DNA of 64,000 nt. Origin: Ferruginibacter sp. Its GTDB lineage: Bacteria > Bacteroidota > Bacteroidia > Chitinophagales > Chitinophagaceae. Each line of letters opens with the position of its first letter. The stretch's first letter is position 1. The notes under the pieces are model-generated. The model had not been told where the DNA came from, did no database searches, and was given only the letters and a program-made list of their open reading frames with translations. Location: NCBI GenBank assembly GCA_019638525.1, contig JAHBTO010000001.1:248001-312000 (forward strand), in the 5' to 3' direction. The position numbers and the translations under genes were made by a program. Below, piece by piece: positions 26,101 through 33,780 of this stretch.

Positions 26101-28359
26101 TTAAAGGTTGTTATTAATTGCATCTTGTGTCCTGTCTACACCAAAACTCAAAAAGCATCCAAGAAAAATAAATCGTTTTGAGGGAGGTGTAACTGCTTCT
26201 TTACGGCTACCATCGTTGGTATAATTGTAATTAAATACCTGTTTTTGCCCCAACACATTATTAACACCCAACACCCAAACAATAAATGTTTTCTTTTTAT
26301 CATTACCCAGGTTGGGCAGGTAATTCACACTAAAGCTCATACTGTTGTAATTAATGGTTTTACCTGCATCGCCAATTACATATTTGTTTTGATTATTATC
26401 GTAAGCAAAATAATAGTAAGGCCGCCCTGTTGCAAAATTGTAACTAAGGTTAAAGCCTGTTTTTATTTTTGTAAAAAATTTCTTTACCACAACAGCGGCT
26501 GTATGGTTAGCTGCAAATGTGGGCATGATAGATGATGGATAATTGAGGTAATCTCTTTTTGTATCTAAATAAGAATAAGAAATCCAATAGTCAACATCCT
26601 TAAATGTTTTTTTATCCCTGAAGAATAGCTCCAGCCCCTGTGCATAGCCATAGCCGTTATTGTTTGCCGCCAGTTCTTGCCCGGTTGGCGATACCGAAGT
26701 CTTATACAGGTTGGTGTATTTTTTATAAAATGCCTCTACCCTAAAAGTGCGGTCGCTGGTTAATTTTTGGTATTGCAAAATATAATGTGCGGCCCTTGAG
26801 TAATCAATACCGGCAATAGCAGGTAAGTATTTTCGCTCGGGGTTTTGGTAAAATAATCCATAAGCAAACGAAGCCTGGCTATTGTCTTTAAATTTATATG
26901 CCACCGAAACACGGGGAGCGATATTCCATTTATCTACCACCTGCGAATGCTCTACCCTACTGCCAATTTTTGCTGCCAGGTTATTGGTGATGTAAATATC
27001 TGCTTCAGCAAAAATTGCGGCAAGGTTATCTGTTACAGTTTCTGCATATTTTGTACCATTGTATAAAGTATAGGTTGATTTTTCTCGGCTGTAGAAATAA
27101 TCGGATCCAAAACGGATTACATTTAAGCCGTTTAATTTTTTATCAAGTACAAACCTTGCCTGTGCATATTGTGCTACATTTTTCAGTTTAAAATTTTTAA
27201 AAGCATAAAATGCCGGAGTAGTTATAACCTGTTTTTGGTTGCTGGCATCTTGTAGTTCGTTATTAATATCGTCTTTATTTGTACTGTAGCTGATGCCGGT
27301 TGTAAGTTTCCAGCCTGTTCCTATATTTTCACGCCAGTTTAAATTTTGGTATGTATTAAAATTATCAATAGCAAATGCATCTTTTAACAAGGTAGAATCA
27401 ATATCGGGACTCCTGAAACCCGTTTTATTAGAGCTTATGTAACCGTAGTATTTAATCATACCGCCGTTTTTGGTACGTATCCTAAAGTTGGCATCGCCCT
27501 GGTGATACACCGGTATGGTATAAAAATCCTGCTTGTATTTATTGAATTTAAAAGCAAGCCACAGGTTGGCATAATTGTACGAAACACCCCAGGATGATTT
27601 TTTATTTTTTGCCAGGTGTTGTATGCCGCCGCCAAGTCCGATGACGGATATTCCCAGATCGGCCTGTGTGCGCTCTGGTAAATCGGTACTTTCTAAAATC
27701 AATGCAGATGAAAGCGCCTGGCCATATAAAGCCGAATAACCACCCGAACTAAAAATGGTTCCTTTAAACAAAAAAGGATTAAACCGGCCACGGGTTGCCA
27801 TACCCGGCGTACTACTGTAAAAGAAGTTGTTCACTAAATTACCATCCATATATATTTTACTTTCTGTTGCAGTACCACCCCTTACAAACAATCCTTCACT
27901 TTCGCCTACCTGCTGTGTACCCGGTAATGTTTTAAAAGCACTGGTAACATCACCGTTGGCGCTTGGGGTAGTTACAACATCAAGGGCCGATAATACGGCG
28001 CCTTTGTTTTTGTCGCTGGCAACAAATGAACCTGCAGATATTACAACTGCTTTTAATTCGGTAACCAACTCTTTTATTTTAATATGTAAGTTTATTGGCT
28101 CTTTGGCAATGTTTATTTCCTGGGCAAATGAGCTGTAACCAATTATAGTTGCCTCTAATATATGTTTACCTGTTTCGTTTGTTACAAAAGCAAAGTTTCC
28201 GCTTGAATCGGTAGTAGCACCATCATAAGTATCTTTTAAAGTAATGCTAACTCCGTAAATAGGTTTACCCTTAGTATCTGCTATATTTCCCGATATTTTT
28301 ACCTGCCCTTTTACTGAAATAATCAACACAGATAGTATAATAGTAATTACAAATTTCAT
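26101..28359 (-). CDS. TonB-dependent outer-membrane receptor with carboxypeptidase-like N-domain
   Basis: 752 aa. Signal peptide (1-19), then a CarboxypepD_reg-like beta-sandwich (about 20-105: GKPIYGVSITLKDTYDGATT), a plug domain (about 120-230, containing LPGTQQVGESEGLFVRGG) and a beta-barrel ending in residue motifs of outer-membrane strands. There is no SusD partner next to it, so this is a stand-alone receptor, perhaps for metal chelates, vitamins or peptides; the ligand is not readable. It is the first gene of a six-gene same-strand run down to 23564. Its upstream region carries a 19-bp palindrome. Confidence 0.92.
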   Translation of the reverse strand: MKFVITIILSVLIISVKGQVKISGNIADTKGKPIYGVSITLKDTYDGATTDSSGNFAFVTNETGKHILEATIIGYSSFAQEINIAKEPINLHIKIKELVTELKAVVISAGSFVASDKNKGAVLSALDVVTTPSANGDVTSAFKTLPGTQQVGESEGLFVRGGTATESKIYMDGNLVNNFFYSSTPGMATRGRFNPFLFKGTIFSSGGYSALYGQALSSALILESTDLPERTQADLGISVIGLGGGIQHLAKNKKSSWGVSYNYANLWLAFKFNKYKQDFYTIPVYHQGDANFRIRTKNGGMIKYYGYISSNKTGFRSPDIDSTLLKDAFAIDNFNTYQNLNWRENIGTGWKLTTGISYSTNKDDINNELQDASNQKQVITTPAFYAFKNFKLKNVAQYAQARFVLDKKLNGLNVIRFGSDYFYSREKSTYTLYNGTKYAETVTDNLAAIFAEADIYITNNLAAKIGSRVEHSQVVDKWNIAPRVSVAYKFKDNSQASFAYGLFYQNPERKYLPAIAGIDYSRAAHYILQYQKLTSDRTFRVEAFYKKYTNLYKTSVSPTGQELAANNNGYGYAQGLELFFRDKKTFKDVDYWISYSYLDTKRDYLNYPSSIMPTFAANHTAAVVVKKFFTKIKTGFNLSYNFATGRPYYYFAYDNNQNKYVIGDAGKTINYNSMSFSVNYLPNLGNDKKKTFIVWVLGVNNVLGQKQVFNYNYTNDGSRKEAVTPPSKRFIFLGCFLSFGVDRTQDAINNNL

Positions 28360-28488
28360 TCAACCAAATTTTGTACAAACGTAAAGTAGTTTATTTTATA
28401 AACCAAATTTTATTAAAAATATTTTTTTCTTTTTGTTGGTTTGAATAAGAAATATAACATGGACAAAAACAAAGTAAAATATTGATTA

Positions 28489-28507
28489 TTAACATATTAT
28501 ATGTTAA
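28489..28507. promoter_or_regulatory. Perfect palindrome TTAACATATTATATGTTAA, candidate operator
   Basis: Nine-base arms around one central T. It lies 130-148 bp before the TonB receptor ATG and about 320 bp before radA. The symmetry suits a dimeric winged-helix regulator; the one encoded at 23564-23863 in the same operon is a natural candidate (inference). AT-rich palindromes also arise by chance. Confidence 0.4.
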
Positions 28508-28628
28508 AAAACAGGTAAGTAAACCGGCATAAAAAGGGATACTAACTTATGCACATACCCGAAAATTTATTTTTTTATGTGGGCTGAATTTGTAATTTAG
28601 CAATAGAATTTAATGGGTTAGTAAGTAC

Positions 28629-28662
28629 AAAGGGTTAGCAGAAATGTTGACCCTTTTACTTT
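28629..28662 (+). terminator. Orphan intrinsic-terminator-like hairpin, possible sRNA end
   Basis: Arms 28629-28640 (AAAGGGTTAGCA) and 28645-28656 (TGTTGACCCTTT) form a 12-bp stem with two G.U pairs, closed by a GAAA (GNRA) tetraloop and followed by TTACTTTTTAT. The T-rich flank is only on the plus strand. No plus-strand gene ends upstream, so it would terminate an unannotated short transcript, or act as a leader structure of radA. Confidence 0.5.
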
Positions 28663-28825
28663 TTATACTTCTTTAAACCCGCTCTAAAAAAAATCGTAAC
28701 CAAAGTATGTTGCCAATAAAAAAAGTAATGATACGATTTGCCGTTTTTCCAAATGGCCTTTGTTTTTTTCTACTTTAAAAAGTTTCTATTCTACATTCGT
28801 ACTTTGTAAACAATCAAAATAATAA

Positions 28826-30199
28826 ATGAGTAAAACTAAGTCGGCATTTTTTTGCCAAAGCTGTGGTTACGAAAGCGCCAAATGGTTGGGTAAATGCCCG
28901 GGCTGTAATACATGGAACAGTTTTGTAGAAGAAGTGATTGTTAAAGGCAGCGATAAAAAATTAAAAGATGATTGGCGAGATTTTTCGGGATTGGCAAAAC
29001 AAAAAACAATTTCGATAAATGATATCAGCAGCGCCGAAGAAAAAAGGATACATACAACCGATGCAGAATTAAACCGTGTATTGGGTGGCGGCATTGTAAT
29101 GGGAAGCATTGTATTGGTTGCCGGAGAACCGGGCATTGGTAAATCAACCCTGTTTTTACAAAACGGTTTGCAGCTTAAAGAAATTGTAACATTATATATA
29201 AGTGGCGAAGAAAGCGAGCAACAGATTAAAATGCGTGCCAACAGGATTGGCGTAAGCAATGATAACTTTTATATCCTTACCGAAACAAACACACAAACCA
29301 TTTTCCAGGAAATAAAAAAACTAAAACCGCAACTGGTAATTGTGGATTCGATACAAACACTGCAAACACCATTTGTAGAAAGCGGCCCCGGTAGCATTAG
29401 CCAGATTAGGGAAACAGCCGGCGAGCTACAGCGCTTTGCAAAAGAAACAGGCACACCGGTTTTTTTAATTGGCCATATAACTAAAGATGGCGCCATAGCC
29501 GGACCCAAAATACTGGAACACATGGTTGATACCGTGCTGCAGTTTGAAGGCGACCAACATTATGCCTACCGCATTTTACGTACTTTAAAAAACCGTTTTG
29601 GTTCCACATCCGAACTGGGCATTTACGAAATGACCGGTATGGGCATGAGAGCAGTAAGCAACCCTTCAGAAATATTGATAACACAAAAAGAAGAGCAGCT
29701 TAGCGGCATTGCCATTGCCGCCACCATGGAAGGCATGCGGCCTTTATTGATTGAAGGGCAGGCATTGGTTACACAAAGTGTTTATGGCACACCACAACGC
29801 ACCGTAAGTGGTTTTGATTTGCGCCGATTACAATTATTACTTGCAGTGCTTGAAAAACGAGGCGGTTTTCATTTTGGTGTTAAAGATGTTTTTATAAATA
29901 TTGCCGGCGGTATAAAAGTAGAAGACCCATCTATTGACCTGGCCATTGTTTGTGCTTTACTAAGCAGTTACGAAGATGTGCCCATTAACCAGCATTATTG
30001 TTTTGCAGGCGAAGTAGGTTTAAGTGGCGAGATAAGGGCAGTAAACCGTATTGAACAACGTATTGCCGAAGCAGAAAAACTGGGTTTCACAAAAATTATC
30101 CTCAGCAAATACAATACAAAATCATTGGGTAAATTAAAACATGATATTGAAGTGGTGCCGCTGAGTAAGGTGGAGGAGCTGTACCAGTATTTGTTTTAA
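28826..30199 (+). CDS. radA: DNA repair protein RadA (Sms)
   Basis: 457-aa DnaB-like branch-migration ATPase acting with RecA. N-terminal zinc finger C10/C13/C24/C27 (CQSCGYESAKWLGKCPGC), a RecA-like ATPase with Walker A GEPGIGKST at 100-108 and Walker B LVIVDSIQT, then the RadA-specific KNRFG motif at 255-259, and a C-terminal Lon protease-like domain (FDLRRLQLLLAVLEKRGG, VFINIAGGIKVEDPSIDLAI) lacking protease activity. ATG at 28826. Length normal. Confidence 0.97.
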   Translation: MSKTKSAFFCQSCGYESAKWLGKCPGCNTWNSFVEEVIVKGSDKKLKDDWRDFSGLAKQKTISINDISSAEEKRIHTTDAELNRVLGGGIVMGSIVLVAGEPGIGKSTLFLQNGLQLKEIVTLYISGEESEQQIKMRANRIGVSNDNFYILTETNTQTIFQEIKKLKPQLVIVDSIQTLQTPFVESGPGSISQIRETAGELQRFAKETGTPVFLIGHITKDGAIAGPKILEHMVDTVLQFEGDQHYAYRILRTLKNRFGSTSELGIYEMTGMGMRAVSNPSEILITQKEEQLSGIAIAATMEGMRPLLIEGQALVTQSVYGTPQRTVSGFDLRRLQLLLAVLEKRGGFHFGVKDVFINIAGGIKVEDPSIDLAIVCALLSSYEDVPINQHYCFAGEVGLSGEIRAVNRIEQRIAEAEKLGFTKIILSKYNTKSLGKLKHDIEVVPLSKVEELYQYLF

Positions 30200-30267
30200 A
30201 AAAACAATCCTATTTTTTATTAAGAGGACTATTTTATATTTTAACTTGTATAAATAATTATGCAAAG

Positions 30268-30972
30268 TTGATAGCCCGCCTTAAATATCTTTTTAAAAGC
30301 GCCGTACACCTGGCGTACCCACATAACTGCAGCGGCTGCGGTTCCGATTTACTTGATGAAGACAACCTGCTTTGCTTATCGTGCATTAACAACCTGCCGC
30401 ATACAGGTTTTGCAGGCCTTGCAGGCAACCCGGTTGAAAAATATTTTTGGGGCCGTATTCCTTTGCAGGCTGCATACAGCCAGTTTTATTTTTCAAAAGA
30501 ATTTTTGGTGCAGCATTTAATTCATCAGCTTAAATACAAGGGCAATACAAAAATTGGTTTTTACCTGGGCGAGATAATGGGTAATACATTATTAACAAGC
30601 GGCCGTTTTTCAAATATTGATGCATTGGTTCCATTGCCGCTATATGCAGATAAAGAACACAAACGGGGTTATAACCAGGCAGCGGTAATCTGCAATGGAA
30701 TGTCTTCGGTTATGAACATACCTGTGTACGATAAATATGTGATAAGGCAGCATGCCACCGAAACACAAACCCGTAAACACCGCACCGAGCGATGGGAAAA
30801 TGTAAAAGACAGTTTTAAAGTGATAAAAGCCGCAGAGCTGTCTGGCAAACATCTTTTATTGGTTGATGATGTGGTTACCACCGGCGCCACTTTAGAAGCA
30901 TGTGGCGCTGTGCTGTTGCAAACAAGCAATGTTACATTAAGCATTGCTACATTAGCCTATGCAGCCAAATAG
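30268..30972 (+). CDS. ComF family phosphoribosyltransferase-like protein
   Basis: 234 aa. N-terminal zinc-ribbon cysteines C21/C24/C36/C39 (CSGCG ... CLSC), then a type I phosphoribosyltransferase domain with PRPP loop LLLVDDVVTTGATLEACG near 194-210. ComF proteins link to competence and DNA uptake; the exact activity is not settled. The only start I can find is TTG at 30268; an ATG eight bases earlier is out of frame and opens a three-codon ORF (ATG CAA AGT TGA) that ends inside the start region. 68 bp after radA; probably the same transcript. Confidence 0.9.
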   Translation: MIARLKYLFKSAVHLAYPHNCSGCGSDLLDEDNLLCLSCINNLPHTGFAGLAGNPVEKYFWGRIPLQAAYSQFYFSKEFLVQHLIHQLKYKGNTKIGFYLGEIMGNTLLTSGRFSNIDALVPLPLYADKEHKRGYNQAAVICNGMSSVMNIPVYDKYVIRQHATETQTRKHRTERWENVKDSFKVIKAAELSGKHLLLVDDVVTTGATLEACGAVLLQTSNVTLSIATLAYAAK

Positions 30973-31045
30973 TTTTAAAACAAAATGCATTAAATAACTA
31001 TCAAACACACAAAGCAGTTAAAACAAATAGCTATACATTTGAACA

Positions 31046-32455
31046 ATGAAAAACAGCCTGTTCATACTCTTTATTTTTTCTTTTGCTATTTGCATCGTTA
31101 GCAGTTCCTGTAAAAAAGATTCATTTATAAGCAGCCAGTTTGCCAGCGTAAACATTACCACCGATACATTAAAATATGATACTGTTTTCACCACTACAGG
31201 TTCTATCACAAAATCGTTTAAAATAATAAACCAAAACAACCAAAAGCTAAAACTAAATACGGTTAAACTAATGGGTGGCGCTGCATCGGCCTATAAAATG
31301 AATGTTGATGGCGCTGCCACCACACAGGCAAACGACCTGGTTATTGAAGCCAACGACAGCATATATGTTTTTGTTTCGGTTACCATCAATCCCAATGCAA
31401 CTAATCTTCCGTTCATTGTAAGCGATAGCATACTCATCAGTTACAATGGCAATAACCGTTATGTTCAATTACAATCTTACGGGCAAAATGCCAACTTCTT
31501 AAGCAACCGTTTGATTACGGGTAATATGGTTTGGACCAATAACCTACCCTATGTAATACTTGGCAGTTTAAGAATTGATACTACAGCCAGCCTTACTATA
31601 CAACCTGGCTGCAGAATATATTCGCATGCCGATGCGCCTTTTATTGTAGATGGTACATTGATTGTAAATGGTACACACAATGCCAACGTAGTTTTTACCG
31701 GCGACAGGCTTGATGAAGATTATAAAGACCTGCCCGCAAGCTGGCCGGGCATTTATTTCAGAGGCAGCAGCAAAAACAATGTACTTACTTATGCGGTTGT
31801 TAAAAATGCCTACCAGGCCATTGTAACCGAAAAACCTTCGATAAACTCAAACCCAAAATTAATAATGCAGCAATGTATTGTTGATAATGCCTTTGATGCA
31901 GGTGTATTTTGCGTAAACAGCAGCCTGCAGGTTAATAACAGTTTAATAAGCAATTGCGGCAGTAATATTATTTTAAGTTATGGAGGCAATTACAGTTTTA
32001 CCAATTGCACGGTGGCTGCTTATTCGGGCAGTTACCTTACTCATAAAAACCCGGTGCTAATTGTAAATAATTTTTTTGAGCAACTGGGCACTATTTATAC
32101 AGATGATTTAAATGCCGTGTTTACAAACAATATTTTTTGGGGCGATGATGGCATTGTAAAAGATGAAGTGGTGGTAACCAAACAAGGCTCTAATACTTTT
32201 AATGTTATTTTCAACAAAAATATTTACCGGCTCATCACCGATCCTGCCCATAGCACTTTAACAGGCAATATCACCAATGGTGATCCTTACTTTGACAGCA
32301 TTGATGTAAACAAACGCATTTTTGATTTCAGGATAACAAAAAACAGTTTTTCACCAGCTATAGATGCTGGAACTGCAACCTCTTTCCTAAAAGATCTTGA
32401 TGACAATAACAGGAACGTTGGTATTACCGACCTTGGCTGTTATGAAAAACAATAA
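31046..32455 (+). CDS. Lipoprotein with right-handed beta-helix domain
   Basis: 469 aa. Signal helix and lipobox SSSC (C22) followed by KK. About 30-160 is a beta-sandwich region (TLKYDTVFTTTGSITKSFKI). From about 165 onward the repeating short-strand pattern and phrases such as LTIQPGCRIYSHADAPFIVDGTLIVNGT and VFTNNIFWGDDG fit a parallel beta-helix, as in pectate-lyase-like proteins. The C-terminal NVGITDLGCYE is the usual last rung of such Bacteroidota surface lipoproteins. No catalytic residues can be assigned; carbohydrate binding at the surface is plausible. Confidence 0.82.
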   Translation: MKNSLFILFIFSFAICIVSSSCKKDSFISSQFASVNITTDTLKYDTVFTTTGSITKSFKIINQNNQKLKLNTVKLMGGAASAYKMNVDGAATTQANDLVIEANDSIYVFVSVTINPNATNLPFIVSDSILISYNGNNRYVQLQSYGQNANFLSNRLITGNMVWTNNLPYVILGSLRIDTTASLTIQPGCRIYSHADAPFIVDGTLIVNGTHNANVVFTGDRLDEDYKDLPASWPGIYFRGSSKNNVLTYAVVKNAYQAIVTEKPSINSNPKLIMQQCIVDNAFDAGVFCVNSSLQVNNSLISNCGSNIILSYGGNYSFTNCTVAAYSGSYLTHKNPVLIVNNFFEQLGTIYTDDLNAVFTNNIFWGDDGIVKDEVVVTKQGSNTFNVIFNKNIYRLITDPAHSTLTGNITNGDPYFDSIDVNKRIFDFRITKNSFSPAIDAGTATSFLKDLDDNNRNVGITDLGCYEKQ

Positions 32456-32460
32456 CCTCG

Positions 32461-32475
32461 TTAACCCAGGGTTAA
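32461..32475. promoter_or_regulatory. Perfect palindrome TTAACCCAGGGTTAA, candidate operator upstream of gpx pair
   Basis: Seven-base arms around one A, 5 bp after the beta-helix lipoprotein stop and 77 bp before the first glutathione peroxidase ATG. Its position just upstream of the -7 box at 32524 fits an operator or activator site; it could alternatively be a weak terminator, but no T-run follows. Confidence 0.4.
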
Positions 32476-32523
32476 ACAGGCTTACAGGCATAGCCGTAAA
32501 TATATTTTTAAACAAAACCACAG

Positions 32524-32531
32524 TACATTTG
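32524..32531 (+). promoter_or_regulatory. Candidate -7 box (TACATTTG) of the gpx pair
   Basis: Exact TAnnTTTG match 20 bp before the ATG at 32552. The -33 region (TATTTTTA) lacks a clear TTG. Expected to drive both tandem peroxidase genes. Confidence 0.45.
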
Positions 32532-32551
32532 TTACACTAAAAAACAAAGCC

Positions 32552-33127
32552 ATGATTAAATTATTAGCCATCAGTACAGCTTTTATGTCGTTTGCATTAC
32601 AGGCCAACTACAGCTATAATGAAATTACAAGCCCTATTACAGTTCCGCATCATCCTGCAAAATCAATCTACGATTTTAAAGTTGATGCGCTCGATGGCGG
32701 CACCATAGATTTTTCGGCCTTTAAAGGAAAAAAAATTCTCATTGTAAATACCGCCAGTAAATGCGGTTACACACCTCAATATAAAGAGTTGGAAGAGTTG
32801 TATGAAAAGTATAAAGATAAACTTGTGATTGTGGGTTTTCCTGCAAATAATTTTGGTGGCCAGGAGCCGGGCACCAATGCAGAGATAAAAGAGTTTTGCA
32901 AGAAGAATTATGGCGTAAGTTTTCCTATGGCTGCAAAGGTTTCGGTAAAAGGCGATGATACGGCACCTATTTATCAATGGCTTTGCAACAAAAGTCAAAA
33001 CGGAGTTTTAGATGCTGAAATAAAATGGAATTTTGGAAAATTTTTATTGGATGAACATGGCAGGCTGCTGAATTATTTTCCCAGTAAAATTACACCATTA
33101 AGCGAAGAGATAACAAGTAAATTATAA
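32552..33127 (+). CDS. Glutathione peroxidase family protein (copy 1)
   Basis: 191 aa, thioredoxin-fold peroxidase. Peroxidatic Cys71 in NTASKCGYTPQY, with Gln104 (NNFGGQEP) and Trp159-Asn160 (KWNFGKFL) completing the catalytic tetrad. Cys116 (EFCKKNYGV) is at the resolving position used by thioredoxin-dependent members, so the physiological donor is probably thioredoxin rather than glutathione. A short N-terminal hydrophobic segment (MIKLLAISTAFMSFALQA) suggests export to the periplasm. A second copy follows 6 bp later. Confidence 0.92.
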   Translation: MIKLLAISTAFMSFALQANYSYNEITSPITVPHHPAKSIYDFKVDALDGGTIDFSAFKGKKILIVNTASKCGYTPQYKELEELYEKYKDKLVIVGFPANNFGGQEPGTNAEIKEFCKKNYGVSFPMAAKVSVKGDDTAPIYQWLCNKSQNGVLDAEIKWNFGKFLLDEHGRLLNYFPSKITPLSEEITSKL

Positions 33128-33133
33128 TATGCC

Positions 33134-33709
33134 ATGATAAAGTTGTTTACCATCTGCACTTTTTTATTTTGTACGGCCGGTAACAATTTTATTAATCAGG
33201 GCAAACAGGATTCATCACATACATCCCAACCATCTCAAACAAAAAGCATTTATGATTTTAAAGTAGCTGCACTAAACGGTGGCATCATCGATTTTGCCCA
33301 TTTTAAAGGAAAAAAAATATTAATTGTAAACACGGCAAGCAAATGCGGCTATACACCGCAGTACGAAGGGTTGGAAGCATTATATGAAAAATACAAAGAC
33401 AGGCTGGTTGTAATTGGTTTTCCTGCCAATAATTTTTTCAGGCAGGAGCCGGGCAGTAATGAAACCATAGAAGCGTTTTGTAAAAAAAATTACGGAGTTA
33501 CTTTCCCGATGGCTGCAAAAATATCTGTTAAAGGCAAGGATATAGCGCCGGTGTACCAATGGCTTTGTAATAAAAAAGAAAATGGGGTGATGGATGCAAA
33601 AATATCCTGGAACTTCAATAAGTTTTTACTGGACGAAAACGGCAAAATCATCGCTCATTTTAAAAGTAAAGTGAAGCCAATGAGTGAAGAAATCATTAGC
33701 AGGTTATAA
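33134..33709 (+). CDS. Glutathione peroxidase family protein (copy 2)
   Basis: 191 aa, the same length as copy 1, with all key residues at identical positions: C71, Q104, C116, W159, N160. The loop before the catalytic Gln differs (NNFFRQEP instead of NNFGGQEP) and the N-terminus (LFTICTFLFCTAGNNF) is another likely signal segment. Most of the mature protein matches copy 1, so this is a tandem duplication with some divergence. The pair shares one promoter and ends at the terminator at 33732. Confidence 0.92.
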   Translation: MIKLFTICTFLFCTAGNNFINQGKQDSSHTSQPSQTKSIYDFKVAALNGGIIDFAHFKGKKILIVNTASKCGYTPQYEGLEALYEKYKDRLVVIGFPANNFFRQEPGSNETIEAFCKKNYGVTFPMAAKISVKGKDIAPVYQWLCNKKENGVMDAKISWNFNKFLLDENGKIIAHFKSKVKPMSEEIISRL

Positions 33710-33731
33710 ATAAAAGGAAAATATTTTTTAG

Positions 33732-33760
33732 TATCCGGTTAAAAAAAGCCGGGTATTTTT
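33732..33760 (+). terminator. Intrinsic terminator after the gpx pair
   Basis: Stem TATCCGGTT (33732-33740) with AGCCGGGTA (33747-33755), six-A loop, two G.U pairs, followed by TTTTT. It lies 23 bp after the second peroxidase stop and 20 bp before holB. Confidence 0.75.
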
Positions 33761-33780
33761 ATTTGATTTAATTTGCGTAC

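Larger units (their letters stand above)
28360..28825. other. 466-bp divergent intergenic region (TonB receptor / radA)
   Basis: No convincing protein frame. Contents seen: a 10-bp palindrome TTTGTACAAA at 28370-28379 close to the receptor start, a perfect 19-bp palindrome at 28489-28507, a strong hairpin with T-rich 3' flank at 28629-28662, and the -7-like octamers TACATTCG (28792-28799) and GTACTTTG (28799-28806) before radA. The region is long for this compact window and probably holds at least two promoters and possibly a small RNA. Confidence 0.5.

Noticed and set aside
26091..26123. Longer 2TM protein starting at 26123
   Set aside because: It would overlap the TonB receptor by 23 bp and adds a segment not seen in 2TM proteins; the ATG at 26090 fits better.
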